Assembly (NCBI RefSeq): GCF_000003815.2 | Contig: NC_049980.1 | Coordinates: forward strand, 25,814,272-25,874,271 | Source of the DNA: Branchiostoma floridae | Lineage: Eukaryota; Chordata; Leptocardii; Amphioxiformes; Branchiostomatidae | Direction: 5' to 3' | Length of the DNA stretch: 60,000 bases | In this document: piece after piece, positions 43,408-54,990 of the stretch | Position numbering within the stretch: position 1 is the stretch's first letter | Layout of the letters: each line of letters begins with the position of its first letter | Notes under the pieces: model-generated | What the model was told of the DNA's origin: nothing | Database searches by the model: none | The model's input: only the letters and a program-made list of their open reading frames with translations | Program-made: the position numbers and the translations under genes

Positions 43408-46400
43408 ATGTGTGTGTGAGCGAAAGAAAAGTTAACCGAATGGAAAGATACAATATCATTGCCGAAAGGCGATAGAAACTGTATAAGACCTTTCTGTATA
43501 AGACCTTCATCGGAACTCCTGCAAGAATGGGGAAAATGTCTGTCTCAACCTTACTGTGATCAAAGGTGCTTTCTTTATCGCTTGAGCTATGAGGATATCT
43601 AGACACTCAAATCACAGTCAGAGGCCGCCTTACCCCGGCAGATTTGTTCGGTGAGACTGAGTGTGAGCGTGGACAGCGCGTCGAAGTCCGACACGGTGGT
43701 GATGTAGCGCTCCGCGCTGGCGATCAGTTTCAGCTCGTTCATGTTGACGCTTCCCACGCTGATGGCGTACATGATGACGCCTGCGCCGTGAGCCATCTGC
43801 GACGGGTAGCTGACGTCATCCTGGGAGGGACACATGTCATCAAATTAACCACATATTCTAACAACGGTGTCCAGATCTGATGTTGAGTAAAGGCAATGGT
43901 CCTGTTCTTAGTTTCTTAGGAACTATTTGTAATAAGATTACGATTACTTGGACATACCGGGTACCTGCTGCATCAATTCTTGCAGATACGCTATCTCATT
44001 GCAATTGTTTCCTCATTGCAAATCTAAATAGAAAAATGACAAGATCTCATCATCAACGACCCACAATGTGACTCCAAATGATGTTTTTTACTTAATAAAA
44101 ATAATGTCGACTGTCTCATTGTTTCCTCATTCCAAATTGATATCGCAAAATGACAGCAACGATAACAAGATTTCTTCATCAACGACACACAAACAATATT
44201 GACTTTAAATGTTGTATTATTTTTACTTCTTGGGAAATTAACGACTGTCTTCAGGACCAAATGAAGCCCGACCTGCGCCCTGCCGTCCGTGATGACGATG
44301 GCTATCTTGGGCACGTTCCCGCGGAACTGGCTGTGCTGCTTCATGAAGGTGATGGCCTCGCCGGTCCGGGTGAACCCGCCCAGGAACGGGATCCTGTCGA
44401 TGGCGCGCATGACGTCCTGTTTGGTCAGGTAACGGTTCAGGGAGAACTCTTCGCGCACCGTGCTGCTGTACTGAATCACACCGACCTGAGGAAGGTAAAT
44501 AGGAAGTCGTTGTTTGCTTTACCAAATGGTCTTTTGTACGCTCGATCTGTCTGCCTGTCTGTCTGTCTGAACGCTCGATAAATCATCTCAAATCAGTGAC
44601 TTTGACCTTCAGCCAAATTCAACCACTGCAAATTTCTACCTACGACAATAAAAGCGTGACTAAATTGCCCAGTAAATAAAAATCATGGCCGTACACTTGA
44701 TCGTAGAACTGACACACCCACCGACAGTGCAAAATGGGCCTCCCCTATGGTATTGGAAAACTCTTTGCACCAAGATGATCAAGATGTTTGAATCAAATCT
44801 GAATAGCGGAACAGGATATGTTTTGCTGCACATATCGCCAGCTGATGATTACCTTGGTGGCGTCTGGTCCGATCTGGAACTGGTTGATGACGTTCCGCAG
44901 GAAGGCCTTGGACTTGTCGAACTCGTTCGGACCGACACTGGTGGATCCGTCCACAAGGAACACAAGGTCGAAGGAAAACTTGCAGTCTGTGGGAAATTGA
45001 ATATTGCAGCTGTAAGACTGCTATGAGACAGCTACGATACCAAACGCCTTGCGATAAACCTAACACAGATATCTTATTTGCAAGTCCTTAAACGTCTTTG
45101 TTCAGTAAAGATGTATAAGTATATATTATTAAATAGATCAACTTTTCAACGAGAACACAGCCCTGTAAAAGTCGTGTAGATTGTTGAATAAAGAATAGTA
45201 CCGTGCTAGCCTTTATTCAACAATCTACACGACCTTTACAGGGTAGCACCATATCTTTATTCCAGCATGTTATCTATTCCAATGGAAATCCCACAAATAG
45301 ATGCTCCTTACCTGTTCGTATTTCACAGCGGGCGCCTTCAAACCCCTGGAGGCAGTTACAGCGGAACCCAGTCTTCATGGGGATGCAGGTTCCGCCGTTC
45401 CGACAGGGGGCGGTGATGCAGAAGTTGACAGTGCCCGGCCCGTCCCCTTGTATGTTGGTGGGTTTGGGCTTCAAAATGGACCCTGTTGGCTTACCCTTGT
45501 TCACTTCTGCAACAGAAGAAAGGTTTTGTTACGTTCAAACAATTTCGTTCTCTCATACATCTCTCTCGACGCGAACTGCCACATATTAGAAGAAAAACCC
45601 ATCCAAGTCCAATGCACATTTTGCCTTCCTTCTATTTTCGTTATTGGTCGTCTTGATTCACCGCTAAGCGTTATTTGTTATCAAAGACATTTGAAAGTAA
45701 GTTGATAACGTTACTCACGACAAACTCCACAGAAGGCGTGGCAGTTCTCCCGTACATAGTCCGTGTTGCACGACTCCACGGTGGGCCAGCCTGGGTTGGC
45801 ACCGCAGTACGGGTGCTTGTCTTCACACCTCTCTGCAACACGTGAAATGTAAGCAGTAGCACTCAAACACATTCAGATAGCAGTAACATTAAATGCACAG
45901 AAGTATATCTATGTGTAAGTTCTTAGTTGGAAATTATTTGGACTAAATGGACAAGCCGTGTCAATTGTTCCAAGTTCATACTTCTCAGTTGAAAGTACTG
46001 AACAGAAATAGTTAGCCATCTGACAACTACATGGTAGTTTTCCATCCACATTTTCAGACCACAGTGCATTACTATCGATAGAATATCCTCACTTCAGGTA
46101 CTTAGTAAATAGAAAGTCAAATTCCTTACAGCCTTCGATGAACCAACACTAAAACAGCTCAGTACATTTGTGCAATTACCAAGAAGCTAGATGAAGTCGA
46201 ATGTATTGGAGTAGTTTAGACGTTTATATGTGCACAAATATGTATATGATTTGTTAACATGTCACTTGTGGGGCAGAGATGTACAATAAAGGCCTTCATT
46301 CATCCATTATCTGCCAAGATGCCGGCCTACCTGTGCAGAGCGGACCGTCCCAGCCGGGGGAACACAGGCACGAACAAGTGGTGAAGTCCACTACCCCGCC

Positions 46401-49400
46401 ATGCTCACAGTGTATTCTACATTCTGGGGAGGCGAAACCGGTTAGCAATACCCAATAGAAGTGGTAACATGGTCTTAAGCTATCTGTACATAAAAGGTAT
46501 ATCAACAGTAGCTGAAACGAGAGCAATGTTGCCGACTTTAACAACAACAAGTTATTAGCAAGTCATTAACAGGTAATGTAAACTTGATACTGATACACAG
46601 CTCTTCGTCGAATGGCCAGTATGAAGAATGCAGGTTGCAGCGTTTGCTTCCATCAACAAAGACAATCAGCCAACACTTAACTATGCAATTTTCAATGACA
46701 AGCTCCGTTTTACGTTGATGTCGTCCACTTTGATGTAGGAAACCTACTGAGATTTCCTACCTTCGCATGTTGGTCCCTTCCACATCCCCGCACAGTTGCA
46801 GTCACAGGTGCTGTTCATGTAGTTCTTGGGATTGCCGCCTCGCGCTCCGCCATTCCGACACGCGGGGTACGTGGGACAACCTAGAAAAGTAAGACTTGTC
46901 AGTGTGAACTACAGCTGCAGTAGCTAAGTCTGTTACAGGAAAACCCCAGAACGACTGACAGCTGCGCCCAAATACAGTTAATCAAGCAACTAGATATGAC
47001 TTTGGAAACGGTCAGACGTTTAAAGCAGAATCCACTACATTTCGTCAGTGACACAAGGACTGACAGTTGATAAAAGTGTGCACTCACTGCACTCTCCGCA
47101 GAACTGGTGGCAGTTGTTAACCACGTAGTCTGATCGACAGGAGTCCGCTGTCGGCCAGCCTGGGTTTGCTCCACACAGAGGACTGGCGTTCGTACACGGC
47201 TCTGGAGAAACATTGACATCGTCATCATCAAAACCGTTGGATTACCAACATCACGGTAGTCCGAAACCGAAAAAATTACACCTCTCGAACTTCTTTTTAA
47301 AAAGGGTCCATGTCCATTGTGTTAAGTTTATAGTGCGAACAATATTTAATCTACATTTAAACATACTCTACTGTTTCACACAATTTCTACTAATGATATG
47401 TATTGATATGTGTCTCGAGTCTCGAAATGTAAGCTACATCTGTTCCTTCGTTATTTGTGTGTTGCACCTGTGACAATTGTTCGTGTCAAAGACGCGAGGA
47501 CAGAAGAGTAGACTCACTGTCACAGAGGTCTCCGTCCCAGCCAGGTGTACAGGCGCATGTGCAGGTGGACCGGTCCAGCCTCCCGCCGTTTGCACACCGC
47601 ACATTACACTCTGTGGAAGGATAAGAGATGGGGCAGGGTAGAAAGGATGGTTCAAACTACACACTTACAACAGTACTGACAACTTCGACTTAAAAGCACC
47701 CGTATCTGATGACACGTTGGGCAGCAAGTAGTCTCCATTCAAGGAGGTTTTGGGTAAGGGGTTCCGCTTTCTTTATGTTAATTAATCCCTGACGACTGCA
47801 TCCTTGTTTTACATATTTTACATAAAATTCATTATCACAGGTTAACACAAGTTTAGCAAACGAAGTTAATTCTGGCTTTAGTACCTGCACACGTGGGTCC
47901 GCTCCACAGCCCGGCACAGTTACACTCGCAGCTCCTGTCTCCGTACTTGGACGGGTTGTTCCCGCGGTATCCACCGTTCCGACACTTGGGCGACTCCTGG
48001 CACTCTGGGAACATGGACGGTATAACATACGTCATGTAGCGCCCGTACGCGCGTCCGGAACAATATCAGGACACCATGACCACGTAGAGATAGATAGCAG
48101 TTCACTCGTGAAGATGAAACACTCTAAATTACTGATGACTAAAGGACATTCTAAGGATGTAAAGGACATTCTAAGCTCCCCATCATAGACAGTGTGGTTT
48201 GTTTTTATATCTTATTGGCTAATTAACATATTGCTCAAACACTCAATGCTGCAGGAGACAGTAATGTCAAATCTATCCTGCTGAAGACTACAAACTGTGT
48301 GCAAATAACGGATAGTGTATAACAAGGAGTTGAGATGAAAGTAGCAATGGCTATCGAATCTATGACTATAGCTGCCTTGCAGTCGTACCGACAAAATGAT
48401 TTATAAGTTCTAGAGCTCACCGCATTTTCCGCAGAAGAGTGGACAGTTAGTTGTGACGTAGTTGTTGGAGCACAGGTCTGTTGTAGGCCAGCCCGGACTC
48501 GCGCCACACAACGGGCTCTTGTTCTCACACGGTTCTGTGGAGGGTGATATCAACAGTAAGTAAGGGCCGGGAGTCACATAGGTCGTGCGACCGTCGTACG
48601 ATCGCTAACTTCGCGCATTTTGGAGGACAAAATGTACGTCTGCGCCAAAGTTCAACTGTCTTGGTACACCAAAAGCTGTTTTGGATCGGTGGTTGGTTTT
48701 GTCCCGGCTCCCGGCCTGCTCAAAAATCCTATGGCATCAAAATCTTCAGTATGATATATGTGACCGTGCCCTAAGGCACTTCCTGGTCTTTTCTAAAGTA
48801 TTATAACCCGTTTGGTCACTGCCTGACAGAGAGAGGTCAGTGTTATAAACTAAGACATAGAAAGAAAGAAAGAAAGCTCGTAACTTAATCAACGACGAAT
48901 GCTATTTATGATAAAAAAAGTGACATACAGGCACGTTTATATTATTCATATGTATTATATATATGTTTATTTCGCAGAGTTCTAAAAGTAAAATGTCGAG
49001 GTGACATGTTAGGTGGTGACACTAACCGGTACACTGGTCTCCCAACCACCCGGGTCCACACTCACACACACAGGATTCTGGGTACAGCGTCCCGCCATTT
49101 CGACAGATTTTCTTGCAGCCTCCCGAAGTGACAGCACTTGTCTCTGAAATGGAAAGAAATGAATTATCAACAGTGCAACTTGAATGGCCAAAGATTAAAA
49201 AGACAGATTTCACTAACTTATGTGTCACGAAGATAAACATAATCTGCAGAACATGTGGATAGAATATGCTCTGTAGATCAATCCTAAGAAAAGTCATGGA
49301 TATAGATTTGTTCATGTACATGCATCAAGAGTTCAGAACAAGACGCACCACAGACACCACAGAAGGCGTGACAGTTGTCTCTCACATAGCTCGTCTTGCA

Positions 49401-52400
49401 GGAGTCCTGGGTGGGCCAGCCTGGATTAGCTCCGCAGAGAGGGCTCTTGTCCACACAGGGGTCTGACCAACACACAAATTAGCACTCAGTCAGTACAAAA
49501 CGCCATTTCACCACACCGACATTGAACGACGTTCCCAAAGGGAGCAACAATAGTTAGCTAAGCTGGATCAACAAATATCAAAGACTAGCACCGCCATTGA
49601 ACAACGTCCCCAAAAGGAACAACAATAGTCATCCAAGCAGGTTCAACAAATATCAAAGACTAGGACCGAGCTCGAGCCACGTCACACATCCTCACCTTGA
49701 CACTGATCCCCATCCCATCCAGGTGTGCATTTACAGGTGCACGTGGCGCGGTCCAACGTGCCACCATTCAGACATCTCGCCTGGCATTCTGAAGTAAAGA
49801 AAAGGAGAATCAAGAACAAGAAATCATGGCTTTTCTTATTGACAAAGTTTTGAAACTTGGCACTTTGAATGCTCAACATACAATCACAGGGAACATTTTT
49901 CCGCATTTTTGAAAGGTGTGGTTTCCTCTTCATGGTGCGTTTCGCGTAGTCTCTACCAGACTCCGAGTCGCTATAAAAAATCGTAGAAATGGTACAAATA
50001 GAGGAGTATGCCGGCCAGAGGAATATAGCCGGCTAGGCAACAGTAACGCGACCGCGGATCTAGGGATCCTAGGATCGCGAGCTGTTCCCTGGCCGGTTAT
50101 ATTCCTCTCTATTTGTTCCATTTCTACGATTTTCCAGCGATCCGGAGTCTGGTAGAGACTACGTTTCGCGTCAAAGGCTCGTTGTTTTAATTTCATCATA
50201 ATGATTTAAATGCTACTTTCATGAGTACTACGAGCACTGGGATGAAAAAAATACATGCACTTTCTGCCCAACCTGAGCAGGTCTGCCCGCTCCACAGCCC
50301 CACACAGTTGCAGTCGCACGTCCTGTTGCCGTAGTTCTCCGGGTTGCCTCCCCGCCGACCTCCGTTCTGACAGGCCGGCTGCTGCGGGCAAGCTGGCGAC
50401 GAGAAAGGTCGAGGTCTGACATGTGCCGTTTTCAAAACAACCGGTCGCAGTTTGCACGCACGCATTACAAGTCTTACGTAATCTCCTCAATGTCTATTTG
50501 TTTATGCTAACGCCATGTTACTTTTAAACAGAAGCTAAAGGCCAACACAAGAAGCTTTACTATTTGCCATCATGTAAAAACAGGAAACGTCTTACGATCT
50601 TTATTTCTTATAGAATAGCTATTGAATAAGGCACGAAGATACATACATACATACGTACATAAAGTTACATACATACATAACCTTTATTTTGACTGGATGG
50701 CCCTATAAAGAGATCTATCAAGAGATTTGCATTTACCATTTTGCGACAAATAATGTTTTCCTAGATGTCTATCTTTCATCAACGTAACAAAGAGCGACCT
50801 TTCTACAGTATTTGAGGTACTACTTACAGCAGATGCCGCAGAACTGGTGGCACTTGTCGCGGACGTAATTGGTGGCGCACATCTCAGTGGTGGGCCAGCC
50901 TGGGTTCTTCCCGCACAGAGGACTGTGGTTCTCACATGCTGCCGACACAGCGTCCTGGGGGACGATTGAGAACACACTAACGGGATACTCACTACCCGAG
51001 CTAGATGCATGCAAGGCTCTTCGTTCTGATCGGGGTTACATGTTTCTCATGATATACTACTAGACGTTGTAGTGGATGAAATGGTGTATTACCAAGTAAT
51101 GGTGTATCGGGAGGTTAGGTGATACAAAAGATGAAGACGACCTCAAAACCATGCCTTATCTGATACAATGGTACCATCATCAAAGACAGGGCACAGAGTG
51201 GAATCTGTCTACGTTGGTGGCATGGCGGAGCCAAGGCATAGAATTTCTCTCTCAAAGGATCTCAATTGAAAAATTTGCGTGTACATAAAACCCGGCATTG
51301 CTCTTCAGATCCGACACCTTCTTTGAGCCACATCCTTGGATGACGTAATCCAGGTTTGATGTCGTTGCAAGGTCGTGGAATGAGAGACTGGGAGGGGCCG
51401 AATCATTCAAGCTTGACAACAAACTGAACCTAAAAATACCGGATGCATTCTTGAGAAAAACGTCACTAACTATTTTTGGATTAAACTATTTTTTGGCTGT
51501 TGTTTGATCCGCACATATCTCACAAAGAAGACCACCTATCCACGCTACCACTGAATACCATTGAGGAAATGCAATTGAATACTGTCGTACAAATCGGCAC
51601 GTTTTATCCCTACTTTCCATCTAAACCCTCTTTATTGCCTTTGTCTACATGATCTCAAGAAGAATTCCACTTTCCCTTTGATGATATCCTTATATTGAAG
51701 TCCTACAGACATGTACGTGTTGCCATCGAGATGGCAAAAGCTTGAGCGGTAGTGTTCTCCGTAACCCTACGAAATGTTACAAGCATCAGCCATTGGCATA
51801 TCGTGGCTTAGGGCAAATGGAAGTCTTCACGCAACTAAAAAAGTGCTTTCTATTTTCAAAAACGCAAAGTAATTTGATTAATCTATTTCTTTCTAGTAAT
51901 TCTATCAGATAGTCCCGCTGCCCTGCCAATGCCGGCACCCTTTATGACCTGATGTTCATTCCGAGAACTACGATCGACCAGAGAGATCCAGTCTGCTATA
52001 TATATGCCATCACGATACCGCCGACAAAGTGCTTCCGGTCCGTTTCCTGAAGTAGCTCTTCATTGGTCTCCATCCAACGTTATGTCACAAGTTAAGGCTC
52101 TTCAATGTTACTCGCGACCTCTAGAACGTTTTGACATTGGACGATGTTGTGTGGCACGTAAGCAAGTAGACAAGGTGACTCGGTGGTAGCGCTGGCAATT
52201 GCCAGTGTTCTCTCAAGAATGCTGCTAGATCAACAATCTTGACATAGGCTCGCTCACTTCCCATCTCACTTCCCATCATCTCCTTCAAGAGAAACATATT
52301 GCCTTCGCCTTTTATAGCTATAAATTTATCCCACAGGATGTGTTTGATGTTGGGGATAAATGACTCAACTATGGCGCCTTGCCCTTGCACGACTTTGAAG

Positions 52401-54990
52401 AGTAAAAACAAATATTGTGCCGATCAACATAGTTCTTTCTGGACTTCATCGCGGAGAAAGTATTCTCAAACTAATACATATGTCACATCTATTTTCTAAT
52501 AACAGGAAACAAGTAATTACCGTACCAGTATAACATCTACACCATATCATGTTAACCCCGGTCTTTTACTGCAGATAATCGCTTCCACGAAACAAAGCTC
52601 AGTATGAATATTTGTAAACGGTTTACGTCAAGATGTTGCTAGCTGTTCACAGGGTATGCAAACATGTGGTGCATTGGCTTGCTGCTTTGGAAACCACAAG
52701 GGAATAAAGAGAACCCAACAGGGACAACTTTTCCAGAAAGTGACGCATCAGTCAAAAATGTTCCTCATTTGAGCCCCAACTCACATCCCACCCTCTCTCA
52801 TCTCACCACTTTTCGTATATTTACTCTTAATCCCAAATGGCAAAGGAATTCACTCCCTTCCTTCACAAAGAAGTAGAGGACCAAGACGCATCCCAAACAC
52901 ACCTGAACTTTTCTCATGGCGTTGGCTGTCGTGCACTTGTACAAACATTGGGCTCTTTGGTTTGAGACGTTGATTGACGCGATGCTGTGAACCTCAGGCC
53001 GACCACAATCGGCTTGTTGGCATGGAAGAACAATGGATTTCTAGCAGTACTTGAGGAAGTGACAGTTGGAACACAGCGGCCATTCAGAACTCTCAGAGCA
53101 TCTTATGTGAACCCTGGCAAAAGGGCAGCGTCGACCATCCTGCGTGTGGTTGTGAATCAACCGATAGAAAGGCCCCCTCAGAACATTTCAAGACTAAGAT
53201 GTAATGTCACTTTTAAGCGATATATATCTCTACATGGAATGGTGCTACTAGTGGATTCTTTTGCATGTACCTTCAATGCATGCAGCGTTTCAAAATTGCT
53301 GAATGTCTTTTTTTTTTCAAAATAATGAGCGAAGCTAAAGCGTATGGAATTGGGTCAACAAGTACAAAGAGCAAAAAGTCAAAAGGCATTGTTGTGTGAT
53401 ACGTTTATGGAGATGGTTTAAAACAAATCTAGTGCACTTTGCCCGGACGTTGTTGTAGGTCTAGCATTAAGTGCTGATACCTGCCATATGAGGTAAAATG
53501 AAATGATCAGTTCCACTCGATCTGTGAAAGAAATGTCCGCAGTGAACATGACATTTGATCCCGTGGACATCGATTGCCACGCGTTACAAAACATGCCCAA
53601 GAAGCCATTGTTGTTGAATTTTGCTAGATACGAGGATTTTGATCGTCGCCCTTAGCAATGTTATCATCAGTATTACATTTTTTGACGAGGTCTGAAAGAG
53701 CAAATAGCGATTCTAGGAATCCACTTTCCACAATGAAAGTGACGTTTCCTTGAATTACGACAAACATGGATAGACATGGAATTAACGGATGAAGAGGTCG
53801 ATGATTAATTTCTTGTTGTTTCTCGGTCACTCGGTTTTTTATACTCCAGATAGAGTACAATAAGACGGTGCAATATCGCAGATGGTGTTTTTTTTTCTAA
53901 TTTCCGGGTTACCATTTCAAGCGAGGTTACCTCATGGCCGCTACTGGTAAATCATGTCGCATTAATCAAGATTGTTAATGCACAAGATGGCAGAAAATGG
54001 ACGGCAATGTGGACTCCACATCTAGGAGACTTCGTTCGAGCAGTGTCGCCCATCCACGCACAAGGCCAAATGATTTGAAGGAAACATTGAAATCCTGCAT
54101 GGACGATAGTACACAATGATTCCTCATCGGTCTATTCGTGTATGCGTTATGTTTAGTGACAAAAACACTGTAGGAATGGTTAATGACGGATTCTTGTGCG
54201 AGTTCAGAATGTTTGAAGAAAACTGTGATGATATCACTGTTTGTGCAAGTTCTAGGAAATTGACGTTTTTTTCTGCTCACGCGCATCCTAGTTAAACAAA
54301 ATTACTTCTTTCATCGACAAATAGTATGTCTACTGCAAATTGTTTTCAATATGCTACTATCTAATCAACAGCTTGCTATACAAAATGTACCTAACAGTAG
54401 ACTCTTCACAATACTTATCTTTGCCCTTCGTTTTTGGAATTCTACTTTTTTTCAATGTGCTTGCCTCTCATGACACGATGGAGCAGAACCTCATGGGAGC
54501 GGGGAATCTCGGGCTGTATTCCATCATTTTACCAGTCCTGAGAATAACAATGATAGAGATGAACGGAGGACTGTACTATCTCAACGATTACGATTTCTTT
54601 TAGGAGACAACTGTTGGGGACCCCATGATATCTAGCTGACGCGAAAATCACCAATTCCATAGCGAGAGTGCCGAAGACGAAACGCCATGAGCCGGGCGGG
54701 TACTGATCCGACGAACATTTCTCAATTCATCGCAACAGCGCTACCTAGTACATATACCCGTTTTTATCCTGAAATTTCATCCCCATTTCGGAAACGGATT
54801 AAAATATAGATGCAGCCGTTCTACACAACTAAAATAGAACTGTCTTGGAACCATCAATCGAACAGTATTTAGCCGCCGCAAGATGATCACAATGGAAAGA
54901 CCACTGCAAAAAGCAATGTGCACGTACCTCTACAAAGAAATGGATCAAGACGACAGCCGCTATCACTCTCCAACTCCCTCCTCCCTCCAT
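42294..54990 (-). CDS. Single-pass membrane protein with ShKT, EGF and vWA domains, 20 exons, 837 aa
   Basis: Exons in order (- strand): 54990-54928, 50954-50828, 50392-50273, 49788-49696, 49462-49349, 49143-49027, 48534-48421, 48004-47885, 47610-47518, 47201-47088, 46880-46761, 46423-46331, 45832-45719, 45506-45312, 44986-44853, 44485-44273, 43820-43634, 43253-43134, 42809-42675, 42421-42294. All have GT..AG borders and compatible phases; the total is 2,514 nt, in frame to TGA. Layout: signal peptide, five ShKT-type domains interspersed with seven EGF-like modules, a canonical EGF, vWA, two Cys motifs, a helix at about 805-825 and a 12-residue basic tail. It is probably an extracellular adhesion or matrix-binding receptor. 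I recognise no named orthologue. Exon 1 is the least certain because its intron is 4 kb, but signal peptide, donor and phase fit. Confidence 0.87.
43634..44986 (-). CDS. ShKT/EGF/vWA gene exons 15-17: von Willebrand factor A domain
   Basis: Exons 44986-44853, 44485-44273 and 43820-43634 encode residues 533-710. FDLVFLVDGSTSVG gives the DxSxS motif (D545, S547, S549), GGFTRTGEA gives the MIDAS threonine (T616) and IAIVITDGRAQ the MIDAS aspartate (D644). The strand VIMYAISVGSVN and a closing SLTEQIC complete the Rossmann-like fold. With all metal-coordinating residues present, divalent-cation-dependent ligand binding is likely, as in collagen-binding vWA proteins and integrins. Confidence 0.92.
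43996..44219. repeat. Tandem duplication in intron 16 of the ShKT/EGF/vWA gene
   Basis: Two diverged copies of about 100 bp (about 43996-44092 and 44115-44219) share attgtttcctcatt, aaaatgaca, caagat, catcatcaacgac or catcaacgacaca, and aaatg. No function apparent. Confidence 0.5.
45161..45243. repeat. Near-perfect palindrome in intron 14
   Basis: CCCTGTAAAAGTCGTGTAGA, then TTGTTGAATAAAG (45161-45193), pairs with the complement ending at 45243, with one mismatch and a 17-bp loop. It is probably a fold-back relic of a small transposon. Confidence 0.65.
45312..45506 (-). CDS. ShKT/EGF/vWA gene exon 14: linker and canonical EGF domain
   Basis: A basic/proline-containing linker (VNKGKPTGSILKPKPTNIQG) precedes a classical EGF with FCITAPCRNGGTC, FRCNCLQGFEG and ARCE. 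Unlike exons 3-12, its cysteine spacing is that of a standard EGF. It sits directly before the vWA domain. No calcium-binding DxxE consensus precedes the first cysteine. Confidence 0.87.
45719..50954 (-). CDS. ShKT/EGF/vWA gene exons 2-13: alternating six-cysteine and EGF-like modules
   Basis: Five exons encode ShKT-type modules with six cysteines and the signature GWPT....C...YV..(N/K)C..FCG.C: 50954-50828, 49462-49349, 48534-48421, 47201-47088 and 45832-45719 (residues about 28-63, 136-172, 214-249, 323-358, 431-467). Each is followed by one or two EGF-like exons of two kinds: a 120-nt type (C..P.C.NGG.RG.NP..Y...C.C.C.G.W.G..C) and a 93-nt type (C...C.NGG.(L/V)D..TC.C.C.PGWDG..C). Most exons are phase 1-1, so modules could multiply without shifting the frame. 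ShKT folds occur in many harmless extracellular proteins; nothing here suggests a secreted toxin. Confidence 0.88.
49521..49669. repeat. 75-bp tandem duplication in intron 4
   Basis: Two copies (49521-49595 and 49596-49669) share ATTGAAC(G/A)ACGT, GCAACAATAGT or GAACAACAATAGT, and TCAACAAATATCAAAGACTA. Confidence 0.65.
49947..50161. mobile_element. Inverted-repeat element (215 bp) with 9-bp duplication in intron 3
   Basis: Long imperfect terminal inverted repeats (about 80 bp) start TAGTCTCTACCAGACTCCG and end CGGAGTCTGGTAGAGACTA. CGTTTCGCG flanks both sides (49938-49946 and 50162-50170). A 9-bp duplication is usual for Mutator-like elements. A related end seems to be present near 27847-27872 (cggagcctggtagaggct). 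Confidence 0.8.
50955..54927. other. Intron 1 of the ShKT/EGF/vWA gene
   Basis: No exon of a recognised family is seen. Several - strand stretches (about 51280-51440, 51600-51760, 52120-52410, 53420-53860, 53975-54286) have protein-like composition but are short, in different frames and broken. They may be a decayed gene or transposon. Confidence 0.4.
54928..54990 (-). CDS. ShKT/EGF/vWA gene exon 1: signal peptide
   Basis: The ATG at 54990 opens MEGGGSWRVIAAVVLIHFFVE, a short polar start followed by a hydrophobic core, ending in phase 0 at donor GTACGT. The next exon (50954) starts in phase 0 with DAVSAACE, giving a plausible cleavage after VSA. Additional small exons in the 4-kb intron cannot be excluded. 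Confidence 0.65.

Noticed and set aside
43360-43410. Alternating GT run as a regulatory Z-DNA element
   Set aside because: A simple microsatellite in an intron; nothing indicates a specific role.
45719-50954. Reading the ShKT modules as a venom-type toxin gene
   Set aside because: The modules are embedded in a large membrane-anchored EGF/vWA protein; ShKT folds are common in non-toxic extracellular proteins.
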